Of a stretch of 64,000 bases of DNA, positions 54,770-64,000 are shown piece after piece (within the stretch, counting starts at the first letter, position 1; every line of letters begins with the position of its first letter). A model generated the notes under the pieces. The model saw nothing but the letters and a program-made list of their open reading frames with translations. It did not search any database and was not told the origin of the DNA. Location: assembly GCF_900188315.1 (NCBI RefSeq), contig NZ_LT897781.1, positions 2,232,001 through 2,296,000 of the forward strand, read 5' to 3'. The position numbers were made by a program, and so were the translations under genes. This stretch comes from Marinobacter sp. es.042 (GTDB lineage: Bacteria > Pseudomonadota > Gammaproteobacteria > Pseudomonadales > Oleiphilaceae).

Positions 54770-55909
54770 TCAGAAAGAACGGGCAACGATTTCCTTCATG
54801 ATTTCATTGGTGCCGGCGTAGATCCGCTGAACCCGTGAGTCCGCCCAGGCCCGTGCGATCGGATATTCCCACATGTAGCCGTAGCCGCCGTGAAGTTGAA
54901 CACACTCATCCATCACTTTGCACTGCAGGTCTGTGGTGAGCTGCTTCAGCATCGCCGCAGTGGGGATGTCGAGCTTCTTGTCCAGATGCAGCTCCAGGCA
55001 CCGATCGGTGAACACCCGGGCAGCGGTAATTTCCGCCTTCATTTCCGCCATCTTGAAGCGGGTATTCTGAAACGCAATCACTGGCTTGCCGAAGGCGTTG
55101 CGCTCCTTGACGTAATCCAGGGTCCACTGCCAGGCGGCTTCGGCTGCGGCAACAGCACCCAGGGCCACCTGAAGGCGCTCGGCTGCCAGCTCCTGCATTA
55201 GCTGGAAAAAGCCCTGGCCTTCGCCCGGACCGATCAGATTCTTCTCAGGTACTTTAACATCCTGGAAGAACAGCTCTGAGGTGTCCTGGGCCTTCATGCC
55301 CACCTTGTTCAGGTTCTGGCCTTTCTCGAAACCTTCCCACGCGGTTTCCACCATGAACAGGCTGATGCCTTTGGCGCCTTCCTTGGGATCGGTCTTGGCA
55401 ACAACAATAACCACGTCAGCAAGCTGGCCGTTAGTGATGAAGGTCTTGGAACCGTTCAGCACGTAATGATCGCCGTTTTTCACCGCCGTCGTTTTCACGC
55501 CCTGCAGGTCCGAGCCGGCACCCGGCTCCGTCATGGCAATGGCGCCAATCATTTCACCGCTCGCCAACTTGGGCAGATAATGATTTTTCAGCTCGTCGGA
55601 GCCGTAGTTGAGCACGTATGGTGCAACAATGTCAGAGTGCAGGCCCCAGCCTATGCCCGTCAAGCCGGCCCTGGCCACCTCTTCGATCAACACCGCGCTG
55701 TACCGGAAGTCCGCGCCTACACCGCCAAACTCCTCCGGCAGGCAGGGGCAAAGGAAGCCCAGCTCACCAGCTTTCTGCCAGAGCTCGCGGCTAACCTGGC
55801 CGTCTTTCTCCCACTGATCATGGTAAGGCGTTGCCTCCTGCTCCAGGAACTTGCGGACAGAATCGCGAAAGCCTTCAAGGTCGGCGTCGAAGAGAGTGCG
55901 TGGAATCAT
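54770..55909 (-). CDS. Acyl-CoA dehydrogenase (long-chain-like)
   Basis: A 379-residue FAD enzyme of beta-oxidation. Seen are the N-terminal helix TLFDADLEGFRDSVRKFLEQEA, the signature MTEPGAGSDLQGVKTTA, and the C-terminal signature ECVQLHGGYGYMWEYPIARAWAD followed by QRIYAGTNEIM. The segment MQELAAERLQVALG is where the catalytic Glu sits in long-chain and isovaleryl enzymes; the usual C-terminal Glu of the short-chain type is absent. ATG 55909 has GAGG about 7 bases upstream; 15 upstream residues are dropped. No thiolase or ETF genes are adjacent. Substrate length is inferred from the Glu position. Confidence 0.92.
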   Translation of the reverse strand: MIPRTLFDADLEGFRDSVRKFLEQEATPYHDQWEKDGQVSRELWQKAGELGFLCPCLPEEFGGVGADFRYSAVLIEEVARAGLTGIGWGLHSDIVAPYVLNYGSDELKNHYLPKLASGEMIGAIAMTEPGAGSDLQGVKTTAVKNGDHYVLNGSKTFITNGQLADVVIVVAKTDPKEGAKGISLFMVETAWEGFEKGQNLNKVGMKAQDTSELFFQDVKVPEKNLIGPGEGQGFFQLMQELAAERLQVALGAVAAAEAAWQWTLDYVKERNAFGKPVIAFQNTRFKMAEMKAEITAARVFTDRCLELHLDKKLDIPTAAMLKQLTTDLQCKVMDECVQLHGGYGYMWEYPIARAWADSRVQRIYAGTNEIMKEIVARSF

Positions 55910-56031
55910 GGTGAACCTCGGTGAATAACCTGTTTTGTGATTGTCGTTCACCAAGTCTCTGCCCGGAGCCCGGTTTGCTCAATGATGAAAAGCATCAATC
56001 GGGCTGGCCAAAACCATCGCTTGGAGCAGCC

Positions 56032-56679
56032 TCAGCCCTTGCGCTTGTCCTCGGCTCGGGCTTCGCCCCATCGGGGCATCAGGTCCTGCGGCAGGTTCAG
56101 ATGATCAAGGATTCGGGCAACAATAAAATCCACCAGATCCTCGAGCGACTGGGGCTTGTGGTAGAAGCCGGGACTCGCCGGCATGATGACAGCACCCATG
56201 CGGGTCAGTTTCAGCATGTTCTCCAGATGCACCTCCGAGAAAGGCGCCTCCCGTGGCACAAGAATCAGCGGCCGGCGCTCCTTTAAGGCCACATCTCCGG
56301 CCCGCTCAATCAGGTTGTTACTGGCACCGGTCGCCAGGGCCGAGAGAGTGCCGGTACTACAGGGGCAGACCACCAGTGGCGCTTTCTCCCCGGAGCCGGA
56401 AGCCGGCGGTGCAAACCAGTCTTCCCGACCAAACACCAGAACCTGCCCCGGTTCTGCGCCCGCATAGGCAGACAATGTTTCCTGCATCGCCGGCGGCGTT
56501 CCCGGCAGTTTCAGATCGGTTTCCGTGGCGATCACCACCTGCGCAGCCCGGCTGACCATCACATTCACCCGGCAGCCTGCTGAGACCAGGCACTGCAACA
56601 GGCGCAGGCCATACTGGGCACCCGACGCGCCAGTGAAGGCCAGGTTAACGGTTGATGGCCGGTTAGGTTCGTTGGTCAT
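56032..56679 (-). CDS. ubiX: Flavin prenyltransferase UbiX
   Basis: A 215-residue flavoprotein that prenylates FMN to make the cofactor of UbiD decarboxylase in ubiquinone synthesis. It opens [20 protein letters not shown], and has [28 protein letters not shown] and [20 protein letters not shown], all diagnostic. ATG 56679 is used; a GTG four codons earlier is possible. It follows mpl by 46 bases, an arrangement common in Pseudomonas. Length fits the family. Confidence 0.95.
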   Translation of the reverse strand: MTNEPNRPSTVNLAFTGASGAQYGLRLLQCLVSAGCRVNVMVSRAAQVVIATETDLKLPGTPPAMQETLSAYAGAEPGQVLVFGREDWFAPPASGSGEKAPLVVCPCSTGTLSALATGASNNLIERAGDVALKERRPLILVPREAPFSEVHLENMLKLTRMGAVIMPASPGFYHKPQSLEDLVDFIVARILDHLNLPQDLMPRWGEARAEDKRKG

Positions 56680-56725
56680 GAATATCGCCACTTGTCAGTC
56701 AGGAGGAGTCGCCGGTTACGCCGGA

Positions 56726-58120
56726 TCAGCCACGGATACGCTCAAGCTCGGCAATAAGTTTACCGTGAATACCACCAAAGCCTCCGTTGCTCATAATCAC
56801 AATGTGGCAGGGGCTGGGAAGATCTTCCAGGGTGCGCGCCAGCAAATCCTCTACTGTAGCCTCCACCCGGTGCCGATCGGAACCGGCATTCAGCGCCTGC
56901 CAACCGGCAATCAGTTCCGGCAGCCACTCCATGTCATTCAGGTTCGCCCACAGAACCCGGTCCGCGATTTCCGCGCTGGGCAGCAGTGTCTGCTGGTGCA
57001 CGCCCTGCTTCATGGTGTTCGAACGCGGCTCAATCAATGCCAGGATAGGTTCATCACCCACCTGGTTGCGCAAGCCCTCAAGTGTGGTGGCAATGGCCGT
57101 GGGATGGTGGGCAAAGTCGTCGTATACGCGCACCCCGTCTATGTCCGCCAGCAACTCCATCCGCCGCTTGACGCCTGAGAACCGGCACAGGGCGGCCACC
57201 GCATGGTCCGGGGTGACGCCCACGTGACGGGCGGCAGCAATGGCAGAAAGAGCATTGCGGACATTATGAAGACCGGTCTGATCCCACTTCAGGGTTGCCA
57301 CCGGCTGTTCGTGGTGAATCACCAGAAACCGGCTGCCATCCTCCGATAGCAGCTCGGCCCGCCAGTCCGACATGCGCGGGGTCTCGCTGCCAATCGAGGT
57401 GTCCTGAACCGGGCTCCAACAGCCCAGTGCCAGGGCATTGTCCAGGTGGCCATCCACCGCGGGACGGATAATCAGGCCCTGGGAAGGGACGGTCCGGACC
57501 AGATGATGAAACTGCCGCTCGATGGCCTCGACGTTTTCGAAAATATCCGCGTGATCAAATTCCAGATTATTCAGGATCAGGGTATGGGGGCGGTAATGGA
57601 CGAACTTGGAGCGCTTGTCGAAAAAGGCGCTGTCGTACTCGTCCGCCTCGATCACAAAAAAGTCGCTGTTGCCCAGACGCGCCGACACGGGAAAGTCCCG
57701 GGGGACACCGCCAACCAGGTATCCCGGTTCAAACCCGGCCTGATCCAGGATCCATAGCAGCATGGACGTGGTTGTGGTCTTGCCGTGGGTACCGGCTACC
57801 GCCATGACCCAACGGTGCCTGAGCACCTCGCGGCTCAGCCACTCGGGCCCGGACATGTAGTCGATATTGCGGTTGAGCACCGCTTCGACTTCCGGATTGC
57901 CGCGGGACATGGCGTTACCGATAAGCACCAGGTCCGGTTTCGGCTCCAGGTGATCCGGGCTATACCCTTCCATCAGACTGATACCCTGAGCCTCCAGCTG
58001 GGTGCTCATGGGTGGATAAACACCCTGATCGGAGCCTGTCACCGTATGGCCGAGTTCCCGGGCCAGAACGGCCAGGCTGCCCATGAAAGTGCCACAGATT
58101 CCGAGGATATGAATGTGCAT
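56726..58120 (-). CDS. mpl: UDP-MurNAc:L-Ala-gamma-D-Glu-meso-Dap ligase
   Basis: A 464-residue Mur ligase that recycles murein tripeptide onto UDP-MurNAc. It opens MHIHILGICGTFMGSLAVLARELGHTVTGSDQGVYPP, has the ATP loop VAGTHGKTTTTSMLLW, and VRVYDDFAHHPTAIATTLEGL near the C-terminus. ATG 58120 is chosen because the family starts with MHIHILG. It precedes ubiX. A divergent gap of 155 bases separates it from the phosphofructokinase gene. Length fits E. coli Mpl (457). Confidence 0.95.
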   Translation of the reverse strand: MHIHILGICGTFMGSLAVLARELGHTVTGSDQGVYPPMSTQLEAQGISLMEGYSPDHLEPKPDLVLIGNAMSRGNPEVEAVLNRNIDYMSGPEWLSREVLRHRWVMAVAGTHGKTTTTSMLLWILDQAGFEPGYLVGGVPRDFPVSARLGNSDFFVIEADEYDSAFFDKRSKFVHYRPHTLILNNLEFDHADIFENVEAIERQFHHLVRTVPSQGLIIRPAVDGHLDNALALGCWSPVQDTSIGSETPRMSDWRAELLSEDGSRFLVIHHEQPVATLKWDQTGLHNVRNALSAIAAARHVGVTPDHAVAALCRFSGVKRRMELLADIDGVRVYDDFAHHPTAIATTLEGLRNQVGDEPILALIEPRSNTMKQGVHQQTLLPSAEIADRVLWANLNDMEWLPELIAGWQALNAGSDRHRVEATVEDLLARTLEDLPSPCHIVIMSNGGFGGIHGKLIAELERIRG

Positions 58121-58275
58121 TCGGCAACTGCCCTCTGAGTTGAAACCCGACAAGCCTCCCGTATCCGCCCCACCCCGTCAAGAGCCACGCTATCCGCAAT
58201 CCTGCTCATGAAAATTGCCGTCGATTGGCGTATCATCTGCGCCATTGTCGAACCAGCAGGAGGCTCCAGCCCGAG

Positions 58276-59538
58276 ATGGCCATCAAGAATGCATTCTACG
58301 CTCAGTCCGGCGGTGTCACCGCCGTCATCAATGCCAGTGCCTGTGGCGTCATCCAGACCGCCCGCAAGCATCCGGACAAAATCGGCAAGGTGTTTGCCGG
58401 ACGCAACGGCATTATCGGGGCGCTGAAGGAAGAACTGATCGATACCAGCCTCGAGAGCGACGATGCCATCCAGGCACTGATTCACACCCCGGGCGGCGCC
58501 TTCGGCTCCTGCCGTCACAAGCTCAAGAACATTTCCGAGAACCGGCGCGAGTACGAGCGCCTGATCGAGGTGTTCCGGGCCCACGACATTGGCTACTTCT
58601 TCTACAACGGCGGTGGGGATTCACAGGACACCGCCTACAAGGTTTCACAGATCGCCGACAAGATGGGCTATCCCATTACCTGCATCGGCGTGCCCAAGAC
58701 CGTGGACAACGATCTGCCCTTCACCGACTGCTGCCCGGGCTTCGGTTCGGTTGCCAAATACATTGCCACGTCCACCCTGGAAGCCAGCCTGGACATCAAG
58801 TCCATGTGCGAAACGTCCACCAAGGTGTTCATCCTGGAAGTAATGGGGCGCCACGCCGGCTGGATTGCCGCATCCGGCGGCCTGGCAGGACAGGGCGAGG
58901 GCGAACCGCCCCACGTTATCCTGTTCCCGGAAATCCCGTTTAATCGCGACGCCTTCCTTGAGCGCGTGGATCATTGTGTGAAGGAATATGGCTACTGTGT
59001 AGTCGTGGCCTCCGAGGGTGCCCAGTACGAAGATGGTCGGTTCCTGGCGGACGCCGGAGCCAAGGACGCGTTTGGCCACACCCAGCTGGGAGGTGTTGCT
59101 CCGGCCCTGGCCAATATGGTCAAGCAGGCCCTGGGCCACAAATACCACTGGGCCGTTGCCGACTACCTTCAGCGCAGTGCCCGCCACATTGCCTCCGCCA
59201 CCGACGTGGAGCAGGCCTATGCGGTTGGCAAGGCTGCCGTGGAAATGGCACTTGAGGGCAAGCAGGCTCTGATGCCCACGATCGTCCGCGAACAGGGCAA
59301 ACCTTACGTCTGGAAGATCGGTGAGGCCCCGCTGAGCGAAGTGGCAAACCAGGAGAAAAAGATGCCGATCCACTTCATCACCGACGATGGCTTTGGTATC
59401 ACCCAGGATTGCCGGGACTACCTGGAACCTCTGATTGCCGGTGAGAGTTTCCCGCCATTCGATAACGGCCTGCCGCGTGTTGCCAAACTCCAGAACACGC
59501 TGACCGAGAAGAAGCTGAAGACCGACTTCCAGCTGTAA
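58276..59538 (+). CDS. pfp: 6-phosphofructokinase, probably PPi-dependent
   Basis: A 420-residue phosphofructokinase. The donor-site residues point to diphosphate rather than ATP. The glycine of the ATP-type GGDGS is Asp115 here (G-G-G-D-S at 112-116), and the ATP-type Gly of PGTIDND is Lys141 in PKTVDND (140-146). The catalytic Asp is retained in TVDND, and ILEVMGRHAGWIAASGG is the substrate signature. The gene stands alone with a strong terminator. A PPi enzyme would work both in glycolysis and gluconeogenesis, which suits a marine organotroph. ATG 58276 fits the family start. Confidence 0.85.
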   Translation: MAIKNAFYAQSGGVTAVINASACGVIQTARKHPDKIGKVFAGRNGIIGALKEELIDTSLESDDAIQALIHTPGGAFGSCRHKLKNISENRREYERLIEVFRAHDIGYFFYNGGGDSQDTAYKVSQIADKMGYPITCIGVPKTVDNDLPFTDCCPGFGSVAKYIATSTLEASLDIKSMCETSTKVFILEVMGRHAGWIAASGGLAGQGEGEPPHVILFPEIPFNRDAFLERVDHCVKEYGYCVVVASEGAQYEDGRFLADAGAKDAFGHTQLGGVAPALANMVKQALGHKYHWAVADYLQRSARHIASATDVEQAYAVGKAAVEMALEGKQALMPTIVREQGKPYVWKIGEAPLSEVANQEKKMPIHFITDDGFGITQDCRDYLEPLIAGESFPPFDNGLPRVAKLQNTLTEKKLKTDFQL

Positions 59539-59568
59539 CCGAACGAACAGCGTACCGGAAAGCAAAAA

Positions 59569-59597
59569 AAGCCTGACAGAGCAGCTCTGTCAGGCTT
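59569..59597. terminator. Bidirectional terminator between pfp and grx
   Basis: The stem AGCCTGACAGAGC / GCTCTGTCAGGCT encloses a single A (effective loop GCAGC), with A7 before and T5 after. It serves both convergent genes. Confidence 0.92.
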
Positions 59598-59627
59598 TTT
59601 CATTGTTCAGACCCTACACGCAGATGG

Positions 59628-59882
59628 TTAGCGGGACAGCTCCGATTGCTGGTCGCGCATATAGGCGTAGAACTGATCAAACCCACCCACGTACTGGTTG
59701 CCCACCAGAATCTGCGGCACGGTATAAACCGGCCGGCCAATCTTGTCCGCGATATCCTGCTTGCTCATGCCCTTCTCGATCATATCGACCCAGACGTAGG
59801 GAATGTTCCTGGCCTCACACAGGCGCTTTGCCTGAACGCAGAAACCACAACTCGAGCGGCCATAAATCGTGACCTGCTCCAT
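59628..59882 (-). CDS. Glutaredoxin with CGFC active site
   Basis: An 84-residue thiol oxidoreductase. The N-terminus MEQVTIYGRSSCGFC has a dithiol site at C12 and C15 with Gly-Phe between, rather than the classical CPYC. The cis-proline segment is VYTVPQILV, and NQYVGGFDQFY is the glutathione-contact region. It reduces disulfides or glutathionylated proteins with glutathione. ATG 59882 is chosen; a longer frame to 59990 adds a non-family segment. A terminator lies just past its stop and is shared with the convergent pfp gene. Length fits small glutaredoxins (83-85). Confidence 0.92.
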   Translation of the reverse strand: MEQVTIYGRSSCGFCVQAKRLCEARNIPYVWVDMIEKGMSKQDIADKIGRPVYTVPQILVGNQYVGGFDQFYAYMRDQQSELSR

Positions 59883-60002
59883 AAACACCTCCCTCAAGTC
59901 TCTGGCTGTATGTTTCAGGACTGACATCCTATGGATGAATGATGGCACGGCAAAAGCTAATTTAAAATTGATGCTTTGAATCGCCACCATAGTAGGCGCC
60001 CA

Positions 60003-62129
60003 TCATGTCCTCAGGCGACCGAGCTCCCGCTCCAGAACCTGCACTTCATTGTCCAGGGCCTGACCACTGCCTTTGACGCGACCAGCAAGTTCCCGGAGAT
60101 CGTTGGCGGCGTCACCGATATGAGTGAGGTTGCGATTGATTTCCTCGCTCACCGAGCTTTGCTCTTCCGCTGCGGTCGCCACCTGGGTCACGTGTTCGAC
60201 AATGGTTCCGATCCGCTCGACAACCGTGGCCAGGGAATGGGCCGCCTCCTGGGTGCCATCCACCGCCGAGGTGGCGCGATCAACACCGCTCTGGATCACC
60301 GAAACCGCCCCGTTCACATCCTGCTTTAGGCCGTCGATCATGGTGCTGATTTCATCGGTGGATTCCCGCGTCCGGGAGGCAAGGGTTCGGACCTCATCGG
60401 CGACAACGGCAAAGCCGCGCCCCTGCTCACCGGCCCTTGCCGCCTCGATGGCGGCGTTAAGCGCCAGCAGGTTGGTCTGTTCTGCAACGCCACGGATGAC
60501 ATCCAGAATCCGGTTGATGTCCTCACTGCGATTGGCCACCTGGCCGATCGCCGTGCTGGCCTCGCCCATATCATTGGCCACCGCGCTCACGCCGTTGACT
60601 GCGGACGACAAGGTATCCTGGGTAAAGCGGATGCCGTCCTGGGCCATCCGGGCGTTGTCCGCCGCCTCGCCGGCAAATCCCGCGACCTCACCGGCAGCGA
60701 CAGACATTTCGTTCATGGCGGTCACCACGCTGTCGATGTCCTGATGTTGCCTGCCGGTCTGCTCATCAGTCTCAACCGCAATACTTCCGACATCCCTGGC
60801 CTGTTCGCGGACCTTGGCGTTTACATCCTTCAGGTCGTTGATCATCTCTCTCAGCCTCGCCAGGAAGGCATTGAATCCACCAGCCAGCTCGATCAGCTCG
60901 GCGTGGGTGTCGATTTCCAGCTCACGGGTAAGGTCCCCTTCGGCACTGGCCAGGTTCTTCATGCGATCCCGGATCTCATCCAGCGGGCGGGTCACCGAGC
61001 GGACCAGGAGAACGAGGGCGACAACAGCAAGAACCACGACACCGATGCCTACCAGGGTCTGGCGGGTCGCGGTCGCGGCCACTTCCTCTGACAGCAGGCC
61101 CGTGATTTCGGAAACGCTGGCAAGCGCGGCATCTCTTGGCAGTTCAATCAACAACGACCACTCGGCATCGGGCAGGCTGATTACGACGGGATAGGCCACG
61201 GCCAGGGTCTGGCCGTCATCGAAGGTCCCCTCACCCTGATGCAATCCCGAGAAGGTATCGCCATGCTCCGGCAAAGCCTCCTGAAGGGGCCGACCAAGAT
61301 GTGCTTCATAATGACTGGATGCCGCGATAAGACCCTGCTCGCTGATCAGTGTGACCCGGGACTTGCCGTCAAACAGTTCCTTGCTGACACCGGAAATGGT
61401 TCTTTGCAGTGTCGAGAGATTGATATCGACGCCCACCACGCCGGCGAATGCTCCGTCGTCCAGAATCGGAACCACCAGGCTGGTCATCAGCTCGGAATAG
61501 CCCTCACTGATTTCGTAGTCATAGGGCTCCATGATGCAGGGTGCCTTGGTGTCCCGCGAGCACAGATACCACTCGGCTTCCCGAATCCCGAATTCGTTCA
61601 GACTATCCAGATACTTCGTAGCCGGGTCCTCGGTGCGGCTGAAGTAAACCTTGCCCTCCGGATCCCGGTAGTAATAGATTTCCAGGGTACCCTCGTCGCT
61701 GCTGTGCTCCTCAACACCACCGGTGAAATAGCGATCCTGCCCGTCATAGCCATCCGGCTCGAACTGGGCGTATATCGAACTCAGACTTTTCTGCTCCTCA
61801 AGCACGGCGCCAACAGTTTCCTGCAGGGCCGTCCTGCTGATTCGACCGGAACTGTCGGACTGAATATTGCGGGTAATGACATTGCGGACGACTTCCGGGG
61901 TCCGAAAGGCAGTTGCAAACTGACCACTGACCAGCTCGCCGAACTTGCCAGCGGTTGCGCTGAGCTGATCCATTACAATGCCCTGCACCGTATCCCGGGT
62001 CTCGACACTCAACCGCTTCTCCATGGCTCCGAGAGACAGCTGGGCAGTCACCACGATACTGATGCCCATTATCAGAAGCAGGGACACAACAAGGGCGTAG
62101 AGCTTGAAGCGGAGCGATAACTGTTTCAT
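60003..62129 (-). CDS. Methyl-accepting chemotaxis protein with double Cache sensor
   Basis: A 708-residue chemoreceptor. TM1 is about residues 10-32. A large periplasmic dCache_1-like sensor (about 40-345) has [37 protein letters not shown] and [18 protein letters not shown]2 is about 358-380, followed by HAMP and the signalling domain with [18 protein letters not shown]. Double-Cache receptors bind amino acids, amines or other small ligands; the ligand is unknown. The gene stands alone, with 60 bases before the divergent YqaA-like gene. It is the third chemoreceptor of this window; no che genes are present. Confidence 0.93.
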   Translation of the reverse strand: MKQLSLRFKLYALVVSLLLIMGISIVVTAQLSLGAMEKRLSVETRDTVQGIVMDQLSATAGKFGELVSGQFATAFRTPEVVRNVITRNIQSDSSGRISRTALQETVGAVLEEQKSLSSIYAQFEPDGYDGQDRYFTGGVEEHSSDEGTLEIYYYRDPEGKVYFSRTEDPATKYLDSLNEFGIREAEWYLCSRDTKAPCIMEPYDYEISEGYSELMTSLVVPILDDGAFAGVVGVDINLSTLQRTISGVSKELFDGKSRVTLISEQGLIAASSHYEAHLGRPLQEALPEHGDTFSGLHQGEGTFDDGQTLAVAYPVVISLPDAEWSLLIELPRDAALASVSEITGLLSEEVAATATRQTLVGIGVVVLAVVALVLLVRSVTRPLDEIRDRMKNLASAEGDLTRELEIDTHAELIELAGGFNAFLARLREMINDLKDVNAKVREQARDVGSIAVETDEQTGRQHQDIDSVVTAMNEMSVAAGEVAGFAGEAADNARMAQDGIRFTQDTLSSAVNGVSAVANDMGEASTAIGQVANRSEDINRILDVIRGVAEQTNLLALNAAIEAARAGEQGRGFAVVADEVRTLASRTRESTDEISTMIDGLKQDVNGAVSVIQSGVDRATSAVDGTQEAAHSLATVVERIGTIVEHVTQVATAAEEQSSVSEEINRNLTHIGDAANDLRELAGRVKGSGQALDNEVQVLERELGRLRT

Positions 62130-62189
62130 GGTGAAGGCGGACCTGCGGAGAGTTGGAGGTTCATTCTATTTTAGAGCACGGAGGGGTCG

Positions 62190-62633
62190 GTGGCCTACCT
62201 GACGCTATTTCTGACCGCGTTCGCCGCTGCCACACTGCTGCCCGCTTACTCGGAAGTTCTGCTGGGCACGCTGATAACACAGGGTTACTCCTGGTGGTGG
62301 CTGTGGTTCTGGGCAACGCTGGGTAACACGCTGGGCTCGGTCGTTAATGGAGTTATCGGCCGGCAGGTAGATCGCTTTAAGCATAAACGCTGGTTTCCGA
62401 TCAGCGAGATGCAATTGCACAAGGCGAGGAACCGCTTTAACCGTTATGGCCAATGGTCTCTGCTGATGGGCTGGCTGCCTCTGGGCGGCGACGCGCTGAC
62501 CCTGGTTGGCGGGATCATGCGCGTGCCATGGCTCAATTTTGTGATATTGGTAGGAATCGGCAAGGGGGCCCGCTACGCCTTTGTGCTCTGGCTCGTCGCG
62601 GAGGCGTCCGGTGCATCGTCACCTTCACCGTAG
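62190..62633 (+). CDS. YqaA family DedA-like membrane protein
   Basis: A 147-residue membrane protein with three to four helices (LTLFLTAFAAATLLPAYSEVLL, WWWLWFWATLGNTLGSVVNGVI, WLPLGGDALTLVGGIM and FVILVGIGKGARYAFVLWLV). The P-x-G-D-x-L-T-x-x-G pattern is that of the DedA/VTT superfamily small YqaA branch. Members affect membrane lipid homeostasis and, in larger DedA proteins, undecaprenyl-phosphate recycling. The GTG at 62190 is the only good start. The last 61 bases overlap the 3' end of the convergent ABC1 kinase gene. Function of this copy is not known. Confidence 0.8.
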   Translation: MAYLTLFLTAFAAATLLPAYSEVLLGTLITQGYSWWWLWFWATLGNTLGSVVNGVIGRQVDRFKHKRWFPISEMQLHKARNRFNRYGQWSLLMGWLPLGGDALTLVGGIMRVPWLNFVILVGIGKGARYAFVLWLVAEASGASSPSP

Positions 62634-64000
62634 AGGTATTTCCGAAGCAGCGGCTCGCCGTTGAATTCGGAATTCAGAACCGCAACGAAAGTGTAGACCC
62701 CGATCAGTTTACGGTTAAGGAACACGAACTCCTTCGGGGGCACCCGGAAATAGCGACTGATCGCCGACCGGGCCGCCTGACGCGCCACCCGGGACGGCAG
62801 TTCACTCTGTTTCCAACGATACTGGCCATGACTGTTCACCGCGTAGTCCGGCCAGGAATCCTTGTCACTGGAGAGGGGCTCAAGCACCGACATGCAGACC
62901 TGGCCGAACTTCTCCAGCACTTCGTCGGGCCATTCGGTGCTCATGAAACGCAGTTTCACGCCACCATCGATTACCGCATCGAGATCATTCTCGTAGGATG
63001 CCTTGATCATCTGGATGACCGGTTTGAGAAAGTCGTCCGAGTAGGACTGCACGGCGCCGAAATCGAGGAGGACGATACGGTCGTACCCCGGGTCATCCCC
63101 TTCCTCCCCGGCAATCCGGATGCGGTAGTTGCCGAAATTGGGATCGGTCTGTATTTCGCCCCAGATGAACAACTCCCGGAAAAACAGCTCCAGGGCGGCC
63201 TTGCCAAGGGCACTGCGACGTTCCAGCGGGAGGTCCCTGACCGACTGGGAACTGACCGAATGCCCGTGTTCGTAGGTTGAACAAATAACGTGCTCGGTTG
63301 AAAACTCCGGCAAGACCCTGGGCACAATGAACCTCGGATCCGATGCCAGCATGTTGCGAAATTTCTCGGTGGTCTTCGCCTCAAGGCGATAGTCCACCTC
63401 GCGATGCATCATCTGCCGGACTTCCTCCAGCCAGTCATTGAACTCGGGGCCAAAACTGACCAGCCTGGCCACTCGCAGCAACTGGGCGACCGCATTCAGG
63501 TCGCTGTCTACGGCGTCGGCAACGCCGGGGTATTGCACTTTCAGCACCAGTTCCAGGCCGTCACTGCGGCGCCAGGCCCGATGGACCTGCCCCAGCGACG
63601 CAGCGCCAATAGGCTCGGGCTCTACATCCAGTTGCGCCAGACGCTCCGCGCCCAGCTCGTCTTTCAGCACACGTTCGATAGCCGGCCATTCCAGAGAAGT
63701 GGTCTGATCTTCCAGGGTGTGGAGCGCTTCGGTGACTTCCTCGGGCAGAAAATGCTCACCATACAGAGCCATAACCTGGCCAATCTTGACCACGCTGCCC
63801 TTCAACTGGCCCAGTTCATCAACCAGGAACCGCGCCTGGCTCGAAAGCATGGCGCGATGACGTTTTTCCCGGTTTTCCCGACTGCTGAACCAGTTGGTTG
63901 CCATGTGTGAGGCCATACGGGTACCAGCAAACAACCCGGCACGGGTCAGACTCAACCTGCGCTCGAAACTGCCTGTCTTGATGCGGGAAACCGAATTTCC
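62573..64000 (-). CDS. ABC1/UbiB-family atypical kinase (5' end outside the window)
   Basis: At least 475 residues are open and the frame continues past base 64000, with S-R-I-K-T-G-S-F-E-R-R before the first visible start-like codon. Family features are KGSVVKIGQVMALYGEHFLPEEV (the KxGQ helix that replaces the glycine-rich lid), EPIGAASLGQVHRAW (Ala-rich loop), ELVLKVQYPGVADAV (lysine), and the DFG motif in IVLLDFGAVQSYSDDFL. ABC1 proteins support ubiquinone synthesis, but several copies exist in many genomes and this one is not next to ubi genes. The last 61 bases overlap the YqaA-like gene tail to tail. Confidence 0.9.
   Translation of the reverse strand, partial: GNSVSRIKTGSFERRLSLTRAGLFAGTRMASHMATNWFSSRENREKRHRAMLSSQARFLVDELGQLKGSVVKIGQVMALYGEHFLPEEVTEALHTLEDQTTSLEWPAIERVLKDELGAERLAQLDVEPEPIGAASLGQVHRAWRRSDGLELVLKVQYPGVADAVDSDLNAVAQLLRVARLVSFGPEFNDWLEEVRQMMHREVDYRLEAKTTEKFRNMLASDPRFIVPRVLPEFSTEHVICSTYEHGHSVSSQSVRDLPLERRSALGKAALELFFRELFIWGEIQTDPNFGNYRIRIAGEEGDDPGYDRIVLLDFGAVQSYSDDFLKPVIQMIKASYENDLDAVIDGGVKLRFMSTEWPDEVLEKFGQVCMSVLEPLSSDKDSWPDYAVNSHGQYRWKQSELPSRVARQAARSAISRYFRVPPKEFVFLNRKLIGVYTFVAVLNSEFNGEPLLRKYLYGEGDDAPDASATSQSTKA

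Overview
The window reads as a GC-rich gammaproteobacterial chromosome. Gene order and protein sequences suggest Marinobacter or a close relative in Pseudomonadota. The genus is an inference from protein style and synteny (lolB-ispE-tRNA-Gln-prs-rplY-pth-ychF-tRNA-Met; moeB-prmC-prfA-hemA; rnr-rlmB-rpsF-rpsR-rplI-dnaB-alr; ubiX-mpl); no database search was possible. Most of the window is core chromosome. There is no CRISPR array, prophage, IS transposase or rRNA.

Layout. 0-2.3 kb: the end of a START-domain protein, a CBS-pair protein and a PIN/PhoH ATPase. 2.3-10.9 kb, minus strand: a Cache-type chemoreceptor, a DctB/DctD-like two-component pair, and a TAXI-type TRAP transporter (fused permease plus binding protein). 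The transporter is preceded by a good sigma-54 -24/-12 site and a perfect 20-bp palindrome, so the DctD-like regulator probably activates it. 10.9-15.5 kb, minus strand: six tightly packed genes (possible DUF432 protein, MscS channel, RimB-like zinc protease, RimK glutamate ligase, aspartoacylase-family protein, YjbQ). 15.7-21.3 kb: photolyase, then moeB-prmC-prfA-hemA. 21.5-28.6 kb: TPR lipoprotein, lolB, ispE, tRNA-Gln, prs, rplY, pth, ychF and tRNA-Met.

28.5-29.6 kb is the one clear accessory spot. The 3' end of tRNA-Met and its terminator are repeated about 1 kb downstream, bracketing a single AT-richer gene for a periplasmic binding-protein-like product. 29.7-42.1 kb: PACE efflux protein, metY, lipA, a sensorless chemoreceptor, an MMPL exporter, a Spy-like periplasmic protein, a YlqF GTPase, fabB, an FNR/Anr regulator with an FNR box just upstream of its own start, an RmlD-like protein that has lost its catalytic pair, and a small helical protein. 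42.2-50.5 kb, minus strand: translation and replication genes. 50.7-64 kb: tRNA-Leu, a large lipoprotein, SelO, acyl-CoA dehydrogenase, ubiX, mpl, a probable PPi-dependent phosphofructokinase, glutaredoxin, a third chemoreceptor, a YqaA-like membrane protein and an ABC1/UbiB kinase that runs off the window.

The most unusual signal is a pair of intergenic elements at 17133-17246 and 36729-36838. Each has perfect 28-bp inverted arms enclosing two small hairpins whose loops all read NGGA. The arms differ in sequence between copies but stay complementary, which points to selection on an RNA structure. The loops resemble CsrA/RsmA binding sites. Both copies lie 3' of a plus-strand gene in a convergent gap.
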